21,034 nucleotides of DNA, taken from positions 1 to 21,034 of the forward strand of contig JAEYOX010000098.1 in assembly GCA_023411265.1 (NCBI GenBank), written 5' to 3'. The DNA is from Bacteroidota bacterium. GTDB lineage: Bacteria > Bacteroidota > Bacteroidia > Flavobacteriales > Weeksellaceae. The translations under genes were made by a program, and so were the position numbers. Below, one piece after another: positions 6,849 to 12,301 of the stretch (within the stretch, counting starts at the first letter, position 1; each line of letters starts with the position of its first letter). The notes below the pieces were generated by a model. It was not told the origin of the DNA, did no database searches, and saw nothing but the letters and a program-made list of their open reading frames with translations.

Positions 6849-8009
6849 ATGGATAAGATTTATCTGGATAACGCGGCGACCACACCTTTGGATGAAACGG
6901 TCATCAACGAAATGATCGCTGCCATGAAAAGTTTCGGAAATCCTTCTTCCACACACAGTTTTGGTCAGGAGGCAAAAATTCTGATTGAAAACGGCAGAAG
7001 AAATATCGCTGGTTATCTGAATGTAAGTCCTTCCGAAATTGTTTTCACGTCCTGTGGTACAGAAAGCAATAACATGATCCTCAAATCATGTGTACAACAT
7101 TTAGGTGTTGAGCGGATTATTACTTCGCCTTTAGAACATAAATGCGTGGCAGAAACCATTTTGGAAATGAAATCCCGAAATGGAGTGGAAGTTATTTTTC
7201 TGCGTCCTGATAAAAAGGGAGATCTTAATCTGAATGAATTGGAAACGACATTGAAAGCATCAGATAAAAAAACGCTGGTCTCTCTGATGCACGCCAATAA
7301 CGAGATCGGAAACATCCTCGATATTAAAAAAACAGCTTTAATCTGTAAAGGAAATGGTGCGCTTTACCATTCTGATACCGTCCAGAGTATGGCTCATTAT
7401 CCCTTAGATTTTTCTGAAATTCCGGTTGATTTCGCTTCTTGTAGTGCTCACAAGTTCCATGGGCCAAAAGGAAGTGGTTTTGCTTTTATCCGAAAATCAT
7501 CCGGATTAAAACCGCTGATTACAGGTGGGCCTCAGGAAAGAAGTTTGCGTGCCGGAACTGAAAATGTAGCCGGAATCGTCGGGTTGGTAAAAGCGATGGA
7601 AATAAGCATTAACAATATGGGCCGTTACACGTCTCATATTCAGGAAGTAAAGCAATATGCTGTTAGTTGTATTTCGGCAGCAATTCCGGGAATAAAATTC
7701 AACGGGAGAAGCGCAGAAAAAGAAAGCCTCTATACGGTCCTGAGCCTCCTGCTTCCGTTCAATGATCCGTTAATCGGATTAAAACTTGATATGAAAGGCA
7801 TCGCAGTTTCTCAGGGAAGTGCATGCTCATCGGGTGCTTCGAAACCTTCGATGGTTATGATGATGATTTTGGATGACGAGGAAATGAAAAAAACGACTCC
7901 GCTTCGTGTTTCCTTCAGCCATCTTACTACTTTCCAGGAAATCGACGGCTTAGTTACAGCATTGAAAGAGATTGCAGAAGCTCACGCTATCGAAAAAATT
8001 AATTCTTAG
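6849..8009 (+). CDS. Cysteine desulfurase (NifS/IscS-type, class I)
   Basis: A 386-residue PLP-dependent class V aminotransferase-fold enzyme. The N-terminal YLDNAATTPLD is typical of NifS/IscS. The PLP-binding lysine is Lys202 in SAHKFHGPKGSG, preceded by the HSDTVQS stretch. The persulfide cysteine is Cys326 in GSACSSGASKPS, the long-loop arrangement of class I enzymes. The known reaction is cysteine to alanine plus enzyme-bound sulfane sulfur for Fe-S clusters, thio-tRNA or cofactors. No iscU, scaffold or thiolation gene is adjacent, so the acceptor cannot be told; the flavobacterial SUF system normally uses a class II enzyme. It follows the phosphatase by 26 bp and may be cotranscribed or use the promoter overlapping that stop codon. 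Confidence 0.93.
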   Translation: MDKIYLDNAATTPLDETVINEMIAAMKSFGNPSSTHSFGQEAKILIENGRRNIAGYLNVSPSEIVFTSCGTESNNMILKSCVQHLGVERIITSPLEHKCVAETILEMKSRNGVEVIFLRPDKKGDLNLNELETTLKASDKKTLVSLMHANNEIGNILDIKKTALICKGNGALYHSDTVQSMAHYPLDFSEIPVDFASCSAHKFHGPKGSGFAFIRKSSGLKPLITGGPQERSLRAGTENVAGIVGLVKAMEISINNMGRYTSHIQEVKQYAVSCISAAIPGIKFNGRSAEKESLYTVLSLLLPFNDPLIGLKLDMKGIAVSQGSACSSGASKPSMVMMMILDDEEMKKTTPLRVSFSHLTTFQEIDGLVTALKEIAEAHAIEKINS

Positions 8010-8046
8010 AATAGAGCAATACCAGCGATTTCTGGTAAGATTATTG

Positions 8047-8054
8047 TAGATTTG
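8047..8054 (+). promoter_or_regulatory. -7 promoter element for the thioredoxin gene
   Basis: TAGATTTG matches TAnnTTTG and lies 23 bp before the ATG at 8078. A 6-bp inverted repeat (TACCAG 8020-8025, CTGGTA 8032-8037) overlaps the place where the upstream element would sit, and no clean TTTG is seen there. Confidence 0.55.
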
Positions 8055-8077
8055 TATAAATATTAAATAAAGAAGCA

Positions 8078-8395
8078 ATGGCATTAGAAATTACAGACAG
8101 CACATTTCAGGAAGTAGTTTTACAATCAGATAAACCCGTTTTGGTGGATTTTTGGGCAGTATGGTGTGGTCCATGCAGAATGTTAGGTCCAATTATTGAA
8201 GAGGTAGCAGATGATTTTGAGGGAAGAGCAATCGTAGGAAAAGTAGATGTAGATAATAATCAACAGGTTTCTGTTGACTATGGAATCAGAAATATTCCTA
8301 CTGTTTTAATTTTTAAAAATGGGGAAGTTGTGGACAAAATAGTAGGAGTTGCTTCCAAGGAAGTGATTTCAGAGAAACTATCTGCTCATTTATAA
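8078..8395 (+). CDS. trxA: Thioredoxin
   Basis: A 105-residue single-domain thioredoxin, the standard length. The active site is WCGPC with Cys30 and Cys33 inside FWAVWCGPCRMLGP. The cis-proline loop is IRNIPTVLIF, and KVDVDNN plus the final VGVASKEVI segment complete the fold. There is no signal peptide, so it is cytoplasmic, serving as a general disulfide reductant for ribonucleotide reductase, peroxiredoxins and methionine sulfoxide reductase. It has its own promoter and ends 22 bp before a strong terminator, so it is probably a single-gene unit. Confidence 0.97.
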   Translation: MALEITDSTFQEVVLQSDKPVLVDFWAVWCGPCRMLGPIIEEVADDFEGRAIVGKVDVDNNQQVSVDYGIRNIPTVLIFKNGEVVDKIVGVASKEVISEKLSAHL

Positions 8396-8417
8396 AAAAA
8401 TAATAGAGTTGAAAATG

Positions 8418-8449
8418 AATGTTTTCCGTTTTGGGAAACATTTTTTTTT
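8418..8449 (+). terminator. Rho-independent terminator after trxA
   Basis: AATGTTTTCC (8418-8427) pairs with GGGAAACATT (8433-8442), 10 bp with one G-T pair. The loop is GTTTT and T residues run to 8449. Confidence 0.93.
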
Positions 8450-8457
8450 GGAATAGG

Positions 8458-8488
8458 TTTGCTAAATATCATAAAAAGTGTATTTTTG
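8458..8488 (+). promoter_or_regulatory. Strong promoter for the tRNA-Asp locus
   Basis: TTTG (8458-8461) and TATTTTTG (8481-8488) are separated by 19 bp, a full match to the Bacteroidetes vegetative promoter. It stands directly after the trxA terminator. Transcription should start near 8495 and run through the tRNA array. Confidence 0.85.
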
Positions 8489-8489
8489 C

Positions 8490-8618
8490 ACTCACTTAAA
8501 AGATAGACGTTCTTTTATTTTTGATCCGGCTGCTTTACCAAGTTATATCATCATCGTTATGAGTGACGGGACAATCGAAAAAGTCGGAGAAAAAGTTTGT
8601 CAATACTTTAACAATTGA
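8490..8618 (+). other. Leader of the tRNA locus with an open, coding-like reading frame ending in the tRNA start
   Basis: This leader has a reading frame without stops from about 8478 to TGA at 8616-8618, the GA of which is the first two bases of the first tRNA-Asp-like sequence. It reads FDPAALPSYIIIV, then MSDGTIEKVGEKVCQYFNN. An ATG at 8559 would give 19 residues. The tail (GTTTGTCAATACTTTAA) recurs before each tRNA-Asp copy. It also contains GATCCGG at 8523-8529, the same seven bases that start the tRNA. It could be a remnant of a gene carried in with the tRNA, a leader peptide, or chance; I do not recognise the protein. Confidence 0.3.
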
Positions 8619-8654
8619 TCCGGTAGTTCAGCTGGTTAGAATGCCGCCCTGTCA
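8617..8654 (+). pseudogene. Truncated tRNA-Asp (5' half), fused to a hairpin repeat
   Basis: These 38 bases are identical to the first 38 bases of the intact tRNA-Asp genes: acceptor strand, D-arm, and anticodon arm through GTC plus one base. The sequence then switches to the TCTCGTC hairpin and to ACGGGATCGAAAACTG, instead of the variable loop, T-arm and 3' acceptor strand. It cannot fold as a tRNA. Its GGG(A/T)TCGAA piece resembles a T-loop. Confidence 0.85.
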
Positions 8655-8674
8655 TCTCGTCAAGAGAGACGAGA
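8655..8674 (+). repeat. TCTCGTC/GACGAGA hairpin, copy 1
   Basis: TCTCGTC (8655-8661), loop AAGAGA, GACGAGA (8668-8674): a perfect 7-bp stem replacing the 3' half of a tRNA-Asp. No T-run follows, so it is not a standard terminator. Confidence 0.8.
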
Positions 8675-8719
8675 CGGGATCGAAAACTGAACAGATAGTT
8701 TGTCAATACTTTAAAAATT

Positions 8720-8793
8720 GATCCGGTAGTTCAGCTGGTTAGAATGCCGCCCTGTCACGGCGGAGGTCGCGGGTTCGAATCCCGTCCGGATCG
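8720..8793 (+). tRNA. tRNA-Asp (anticodon GTC), first intact copy
   Basis: The 74-nt cloverleaf has acceptor strands GATCCGG (8720-8726) and CCGGATC (8786-8792) with discriminator G 8793, as expected for Asp. The D-loop contains AGCTGGTTAGA. The anticodon arm has loop CTGTCAC with GTC, and the T-arm is GCGGG-TTCGAAT-CCCGT. CCA is not encoded. It lies inside the 150-bp duplication and is followed by 47 bp of non-repeated spacer before the second repeat copy. Confidence 0.97.
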
Positions 8794-8852
8794 CAGAAGA
8801 TTTACATTTTTATCTTTAAAAAAATGAATTATCGGGAAGTAAAGCCCTGTCA

Positions 8853-8872
8853 TCTCGTCAAGAGAGACGAGA
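8853..8872 (+). repeat. TCTCGTC/GACGAGA hairpin, copy 2
   Basis: TCTCGTC (8853-8859), loop AAGAGA, GACGAGA (8866-8872). It is followed by CGGGTTCGAAAACTGAACAG, in which GGGTTCGAA is identical to part of the tRNA T-arm. Confidence 0.8.
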
Positions 8873-8916
8873 CGGGTTCGAAAACTGAACAGAAGTTTGT
8901 CAATACTTTAACAATT

Positions 8917-8990
8917 GATCCGGTAGTTCAGCTGGTTAGAATGCCGCCCTGTCACGGCGGAGGTCGCGGGTTCGAATCCCGTCCGGATCG
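8917..8990 (+). tRNA. tRNA-Asp (anticodon GTC), second intact copy
   Basis: Identical over all 74 bases to the copy at 8720-8793: same GATCCGG/CCGGATC acceptor stem, GTC anticodon and G discriminator, with no encoded CCA. A strong terminator follows after five bases, so the array ends here as a transcript. Confidence 0.97.
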
Positions 8991-8995
8991 CAGTT

Positions 8996-9021
8996 AAATC
9001 TCCCTATTAGGGAGATTTTTT
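8996..9021 (+). terminator. Rho-independent terminator of the tRNA-Asp transcript
   Basis: AAATCTCCCT (8996-9005) pairs perfectly with AGGGAGATTT (9009-9018) around loop ATT, and the T-run extends to 9021. The GIY-YIG start codon follows only five bases later. Confidence 0.92.
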
Positions 9022-9026
9022 GCGTT

Positions 9027-9275
9027 ATGAATTATTTTGTCTACATTCTTTATTCTGTGGAGTTAGATATTTATTACAAGGGCTTTTCGACCGATGTTCA
9101 GAAGCGCTTGAAATATCATTTGGATTCCCGCCATAAGTTTACTTCCAAAGTAAAGGACTGGGAAATTGTTTACATAAAGGAATTCTCTACTAAAACTGAA
9201 GCATTATTGGAGGAAAGAAGACTTAAGAAACTCAACCGCAACACTCTTGAAAAGTTGATAAAAAAATTAGAATAA
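9027..9275 (+). CDS. Small GIY-YIG nuclease domain protein
   Basis: An 82-residue single-domain protein of the GIY-YIG (UPF0213/YhbQ-like) type. The first motif is VYIL (residues 5-8) and the second is YYKG (16-19), a variant of YIG. The conserved arginine is Arg27 in QKRLKYH with His31. The metal-binding glutamate is probably Glu63 in EALLEERRLKKL, after the usual KDWEIVYIKEF strand. All expected catalytic positions are present, so it may be an active endonuclease, but it has no DNA-binding extension. The ATG is five bases after the tRNA-Asp terminator, with no Shine-Dalgarno site and no TAnnTTTG between, so expression would need read-through. The 3' flank carries a T-arm-like sequence and the array hairpin. 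A free-standing homing or mobile nuclease is one reading; a repair or RNA-linked nuclease is another. Confidence 0.82.
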   Translation: MNYFVYILYSVELDIYYKGFSTDVQKRLKYHLDSRHKFTSKVKDWEIVYIKEFSTKTEALLEERRLKKLNRNTLEKLIKKLE

Positions 9276-9277
9276 TC

Positions 9278-9312
9278 CACAGGGTTCGAATCCTCTCGTC
9301 TTTAGGACGAGA
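9278..9312 (+). repeat. tRNA T-arm-like remnant joined to TCTCGTC hairpin, copy 3
   Basis: Just after the nuclease stop codon, GGGTTCGAATCC (9282-9293) is identical to 12 bases of the tRNA-Asp T-arm. It is fused directly to TCTCGTC (9294-9300), loop TTTAG, GACGAGA (9306-9312). The stem is the same as in the array; the loop differs. T-rich DNA follows at 9326-9338, 13 bases after the stem, so terminator activity is uncertain. Confidence 0.75.
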
Positions 9313-9376
9313 CAGAACTCGCTACTTTTTTATTTTTTGTTAAGAACCGGAAAATCTGAGTATAATAAAAATTCAA

Positions 9377-9384
9377 TAAATTTG
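9377..9384 (+). promoter_or_regulatory. -7 promoter element for the fur-ostA unit
   Basis: TAAATTTG matches TAnnTTTG, 15 bp before the ATG at 9400. Transcription from it would start near 9390, downstream of the alternative ATG at 9337, and so supports 9400 as the start. The upstream element is weak (TCTG at 9355-9358). Confidence 0.55.
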
Positions 9385-9399
9385 CAGCAAAGAGAGGCA

Positions 9400-9876
9400 A
9401 TGGATTTGATACACCGAGAACAGAATATTACACAGATTAAAAGTGTTTTGAGGCAGTACCTTCAGGAGAAAGGACTTAGAAATACGCCCGAGCGCTATAC
9501 TATCCTTGAAGAAATTTATGGAATGGATCATCATTTTAACGTTGATGATCTTTACTTGGTGATGATGCAGAAAAAATACCATGTATCCAAGGCAACCATC
9601 TACAATACTATCGAAATTTTTCTGGATGCAGGTCTCATCAGAAGGCACCAGTTTGGGGAGAAAACCCTATCTTCCTCTTCGTACGAGAAATCCTATTTTG
9701 ATAAACAGCACGATCATTTGGTAATTTACAGAAAAGATTCCGGAAAAGAGATCGCAGAAATTATTGAGTTTTGCGATCCGAGAATTCAGGGCATAAAACG
9801 TTCCATTGAAGAAGCTTTTGGCGTTAATATTGATTCGCATTCGCTGTACTTTTACGGTACCAAAAAGGAAGAATGA
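9400..9876 (+). CDS. Fur-family transcriptional regulator (Fur/PerR/Zur type)
   Basis: A 158-residue regulator when started at 9400. Starting at 9337 would add 21 unconserved residues lying across the promoter. The N-terminal winged helix spans about 8-88, with the recognition helix VSKATIYNTIEIF (62-74) and the conserved RNTPERYTILE start. The dimer/metal domain has HDH at 104-106 and ends in IDSHSLYFYG. The usual CxxC pair after HDH, which binds structural zinc, is absent (VIYRKDSG instead); the only cysteine is Cys125 in EFCDP. The protein should bind a regulatory metal through His44/45, His83 and the HDH histidines, but which metal cannot be read. The gene overlaps the OstA-like gene by 4 bp (ATGA). 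Confidence 0.87.
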   Translation: MDLIHREQNITQIKSVLRQYLQEKGLRNTPERYTILEEIYGMDHHFNVDDLYLVMMQKKYHVSKATIYNTIEIFLDAGLIRRHQFGEKTLSSSSYEKSYFDKQHDHLVIYRKDSGKEIAEIIEFCDPRIQGIKRSIEEAFGVNIDSHSLYFYGTKKEE

Positions 9877-11597
9877 AAAATTTATTTGCCCTATTTCTTT
9901 GTCTGGCTGTTCATCTGTCTGCACAGATTACGCCTGCCAATCCTCTGGTGAAAGATCCCTTTTTTACGCAGGAGCCTGGCGCACAAAATGGTGATAAAGT
10001 AAAATTGGTGCATGCTGATTTCGTGAAAAAAGATCCGAAACAGTACGACGGAAATACTTTTTTCGAAAGAAATGTTCATTTTGAACATCAGGGTTCGGTG
10101 CTTACTGCCAATCTTGTCATTTGGTATGAAAAAGACAATTTCATCAAAGCAATAGGAGATGTGAAACTCGTTAATACCGACGGCTCAGTCATTACTTCGG
10201 GGGAAATGGAATATGATGGCAATTCACAACGTGGAATTGCTAAAAAAAATGTGGTTCTTACGGATCCCAAACAAACCATTCGTACAGAAACTCTGTATTA
10301 TGACCGGCTTTCAAATAGGGCGTATTTCAATACCGGTGGAACCATTACCGATGGACAAAGTGTGATGTATTCCCGGTCTGCTTCTTACAATGTCGCTACG
10401 AAAATGATCGATTTTACCGGAAATGTTAAAATTGAGAACCGTCAGTATATTGTAGACGGAACCAATTTTATTCAGAATCAGAACACCAACGTTACTACCT
10501 TCAATGGGCCTACAACTATGATTAACCGGGATAACCCGAAGAACAGAGTGTACACCGAGGAAGGAACCTATAACCAAAATACAGAGGAAGTCTGGCTCAA
10601 CAAAAACTCCATAATATATTACAATGATAAAACCCTTGTAGGCGATGCGATGTATTTCAACAGAATCACAGGATTTGGTACAGCGAGAGGAAATGTAACT
10701 CTGGACGATCCTTTGGAAAACCGCTACATCAAAGGAGAATATGGTGAGATTTTTCAGAAAATAGATTCAGCGATGGTAACGGAAAAGCCCTATGCAGTGA
10801 AAATACTGGAGAAAGATTCTGCCTATTTTTCCGCAGATAAAATTCTGGCTTATCAAAAACTCGATTCCACCGGACAAAAGAAAAGTTTTCTTAGAGCCTT
10901 CAAAAAAGCAAGATTTTATAAAACCAATATTCAGGCAAGAGGAGATTCATTGAGTTTTAACGAAACCGACGGTATTCTTCATCTTGTTGGCAATCCGATT
11001 GCGTGGAGCGGTGTAAAGCAGGTTTCCGGCGATGAAATTGATGCTTATTTCAATGTGGAAAATGAGTATATTGATTCTCTGAAAGTCACCGGAAATGCAT
11101 TTGCTATCAGCAAAGTAGATTCTCTGAACCTGAAAGATGAATTTCATCAGGTGAAAGGTAAGCTGATGACTATTTATTACAAAGATAATGAAATCCATCT
11201 CGCTCATGTTATCGGAAATGCACAAGCCGTAACCTATGCGGACGATCAAAATGAACAAACCCAAGAAACAGTAAGAGTAGGAGTAGCGCTTTCAACCTGC
11301 GGAATTATTGAGGCCCTGTTTGAAGAAAGAAAAATTCAAATTATTTCCTGTAATATTGGTGCGATAACCGACATTCACCCCATGAGTAAAATTTCCGATG
11401 AACAGCGTTTTCTGCCGGGTTTCAACTGGAATACAAAAGACCGACTCCTGAAATGGGAGGACATTTTCCTCGATTCTCCGGAATACGAAGAGATCAAATA
11501 TACCTCTGATAATCCGCTTTTTGAGGCTGCAGAAGCTGAAGCAGCGAAGGCACGCGCTGCCGAAGAAGCAAAAAATCCGAGAAGAACCAGAAGATAA
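9873..11597 (+). CDS. OstA/LptA-like LPS transport protein
   Basis: A 574-residue exported protein with a signal peptide of about 18 residues ending HLSAQ. The body is a long series of short beta-strand pairs of the OstA type (for example FFERNVHFEHQGSVLTANLV, FTGNVKIENRQYIVDGTNF, ARGNVTLDDP, VTGNAFAISKVDSL, VIGNAQAVTY). GN-V/A turns recur, as in the beta-jellyroll of LptA and the N-domain of LptD. The known role is to bridge the periplasm and carry LPS to the outer membrane. At 574 residues it is far longer than E. coli LptA (185) and lacks an obvious LptD barrel, as in other Bacteroidetes OstA-like proteins. The C-terminus is Ala/Glu-rich and ends NPRRTRR. The start codon lies inside the fur stop, so the two genes are cotranscribed; whether metal status controls LPS transport is open. 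Confidence 0.85.
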   Translation: MKNLFALFLCLAVHLSAQITPANPLVKDPFFTQEPGAQNGDKVKLVHADFVKKDPKQYDGNTFFERNVHFEHQGSVLTANLVIWYEKDNFIKAIGDVKLVNTDGSVITSGEMEYDGNSQRGIAKKNVVLTDPKQTIRTETLYYDRLSNRAYFNTGGTITDGQSVMYSRSASYNVATKMIDFTGNVKIENRQYIVDGTNFIQNQNTNVTTFNGPTTMINRDNPKNRVYTEEGTYNQNTEEVWLNKNSIIYYNDKTLVGDAMYFNRITGFGTARGNVTLDDPLENRYIKGEYGEIFQKIDSAMVTEKPYAVKILEKDSAYFSADKILAYQKLDSTGQKKSFLRAFKKARFYKTNIQARGDSLSFNETDGILHLVGNPIAWSGVKQVSGDEIDAYFNVENEYIDSLKVTGNAFAISKVDSLNLKDEFHQVKGKLMTIYYKDNEIHLAHVIGNAQAVTYADDQNEQTQETVRVGVALSTCGIIEALFEERKIQIISCNIGAITDIHPMSKISDEQRFLPGFNWNTKDRLLKWEDIFLDSPEYEEIKYTSDNPLFEAAEAEAAKARAAEEAKNPRRTRR

Positions 11598-11682
11598 CAT
11601 TATGCCTACAAGTTCAAGTTCTGCAGGTGACCATAGCTAAATATCAATACGCCACATTTTATCCCGTTTTCTTATAAATGTT

Positions 11683-11690
11683 TATATTTG
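11683..11690 (+). promoter_or_regulatory. -7 promoter element for the ruvA-sprA unit
   Basis: TATATTTG matches TAnnTTTG and lies 18 bp before the ruvA ATG. The upstream element is only a run of T residues (11657-11660, 22 bp spacing). No terminator is seen after the OstA-like gene, so read-through is possible. Confidence 0.55.
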
Positions 11691-11708
11691 AATTCTTCAA
11701 ATTGAATT

Positions 11709-12293
11709 ATGATCTATTCTCTGAAAGGAATTGCGCAGGAACTTGGCCCGACACATGTTGTAGTTGATGTAAACGGTATCGGTTATTATGTTGGTATCAG
11801 TTTGCAGACGTCACACAAATTGGTGCATCAGCAACCGGTCTTTCTTTATACACAGCAGATTATTCGGGAGGACAGTCACCAGCTTTTTGGTTTTTTCAGC
11901 CAGGAGGAAAAAGAAATGTTTAATCTCTTGATTTCCGTCAGTGGAGTAGGTGCTGTATCTGCTTTATTGGTGCTTTCTTCTCTCAACTTGCAGGACATTG
12001 CTGGTGCTATCGGAAACGGAAACAGTGCTTTGCTGCAAAAAGTAAAAGGAATAGGTGCTAAAACCGCAGAACGAATCATTGTCGATCTACGGGATAAAGT
12101 ATTAAAATTCAATGTTTCTGAAGAAAATATTTCTACATTTGCGGATAATAAAGTAAAAGATGAAGCGTTATCAGCATTGGAAGTATTGGGTATTCCGAGA
12201 AAAATGAGCGATAAGATAGCTGAGAAAGTTCTGAAACAAAATCCCAATTATTCCGTTGAAGATTTGGTAAAACAAATTTTAAAAAATATGTAA
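11709..12293 (+). CDS. ruvA: Holliday junction branch migration protein RuvA
   Basis: A 194-residue protein of standard RuvA length. Domain I is the N-terminal OB fold (MIYSLKGIAQELG, VVVDVNGIGYYVGI, about 1-63). Domain II has two helix-hairpin-helix motifs, one around SGVG at 78-81 and one at KGIGAKTAERIIVDLRDK (113-130). After a flexible linker, domain III (about 150-194, EALSALEVLGIPRKMSDKIAEKVL) contacts RuvB. RuvA tetramers bind four-way junctions and load the RuvB motor. No ruvB or ruvC is adjacent. The gene is 8 bp upstream of sprA, an arrangement I recall from Flavobacterium johnsoniae. Confidence 0.97.
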   Translation: MIYSLKGIAQELGPTHVVVDVNGIGYYVGISLQTSHKLVHQQPVFLYTQQIIREDSHQLFGFFSQEEKEMFNLLISVSGVGAVSALLVLSSLNLQDIAGAIGNGNSALLQKVKGIGAKTAERIIVDLRDKVLKFNVSEENISTFADNKVKDEALSALEVLGIPRKMSDKIAEKVLKQNPNYSVEDLVKQILKNM

Positions 12294-12301
12294 AGCCTTC
12301 C

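Larger units (their letters stand above)
8646..8796 (+). repeat. Direct repeat copy 1 (about 151 bp, contains hairpin and tRNA-Asp)
   Basis: This segment, from GCCCTGTCATCTCGTC to GGATCGCAG, recurs at 8844-8993 with only three differences: A/T at 8680, one missing T near 8696 and A/C at 8714. It contains the TCTCGTC hairpin, the GTTTGTCAATACTTTAA leader and a complete tRNA-Asp. Confidence 0.9.
8844..8993 (+). repeat. Direct repeat copy 2 (about 150 bp)
   Basis: Second copy of the segment at 8646-8796. Its start joins the spacer at GCCCTGTCA, so the 5' half of the chimeric tRNA is reduced to nine bases here. The 47-bp spacer between the copies (8797-8843) shows no gene. Confidence 0.9.

Noticed and set aside
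8655..8674. TCTCGTC hairpins in the array as terminators
   Set aside because: No T-run follows either array copy, and transcription must pass them to reach the tRNA genes.
8797..8843. Spacer between the two repeat copies as a terminator (AAGAT...ATCTT)
   Set aside because: The stem is only about 5 bp and is followed by A residues rather than T residues.
8595..8993. Repeats between 8595 and 8993 as a CRISPR array
   Set aside because: Only two or three copies occur, the repeats contain complete tRNA genes, spacing is irregular (103 and 197 bp) and no cas genes are present.
9337..9399. Longer N-terminus for the Fur-family protein starting at ATG 9337
   Set aside because: The extra 21 residues are unlike the family, and the region carries TAAATTTG, a likely promoter element, so 9400 is preferred.
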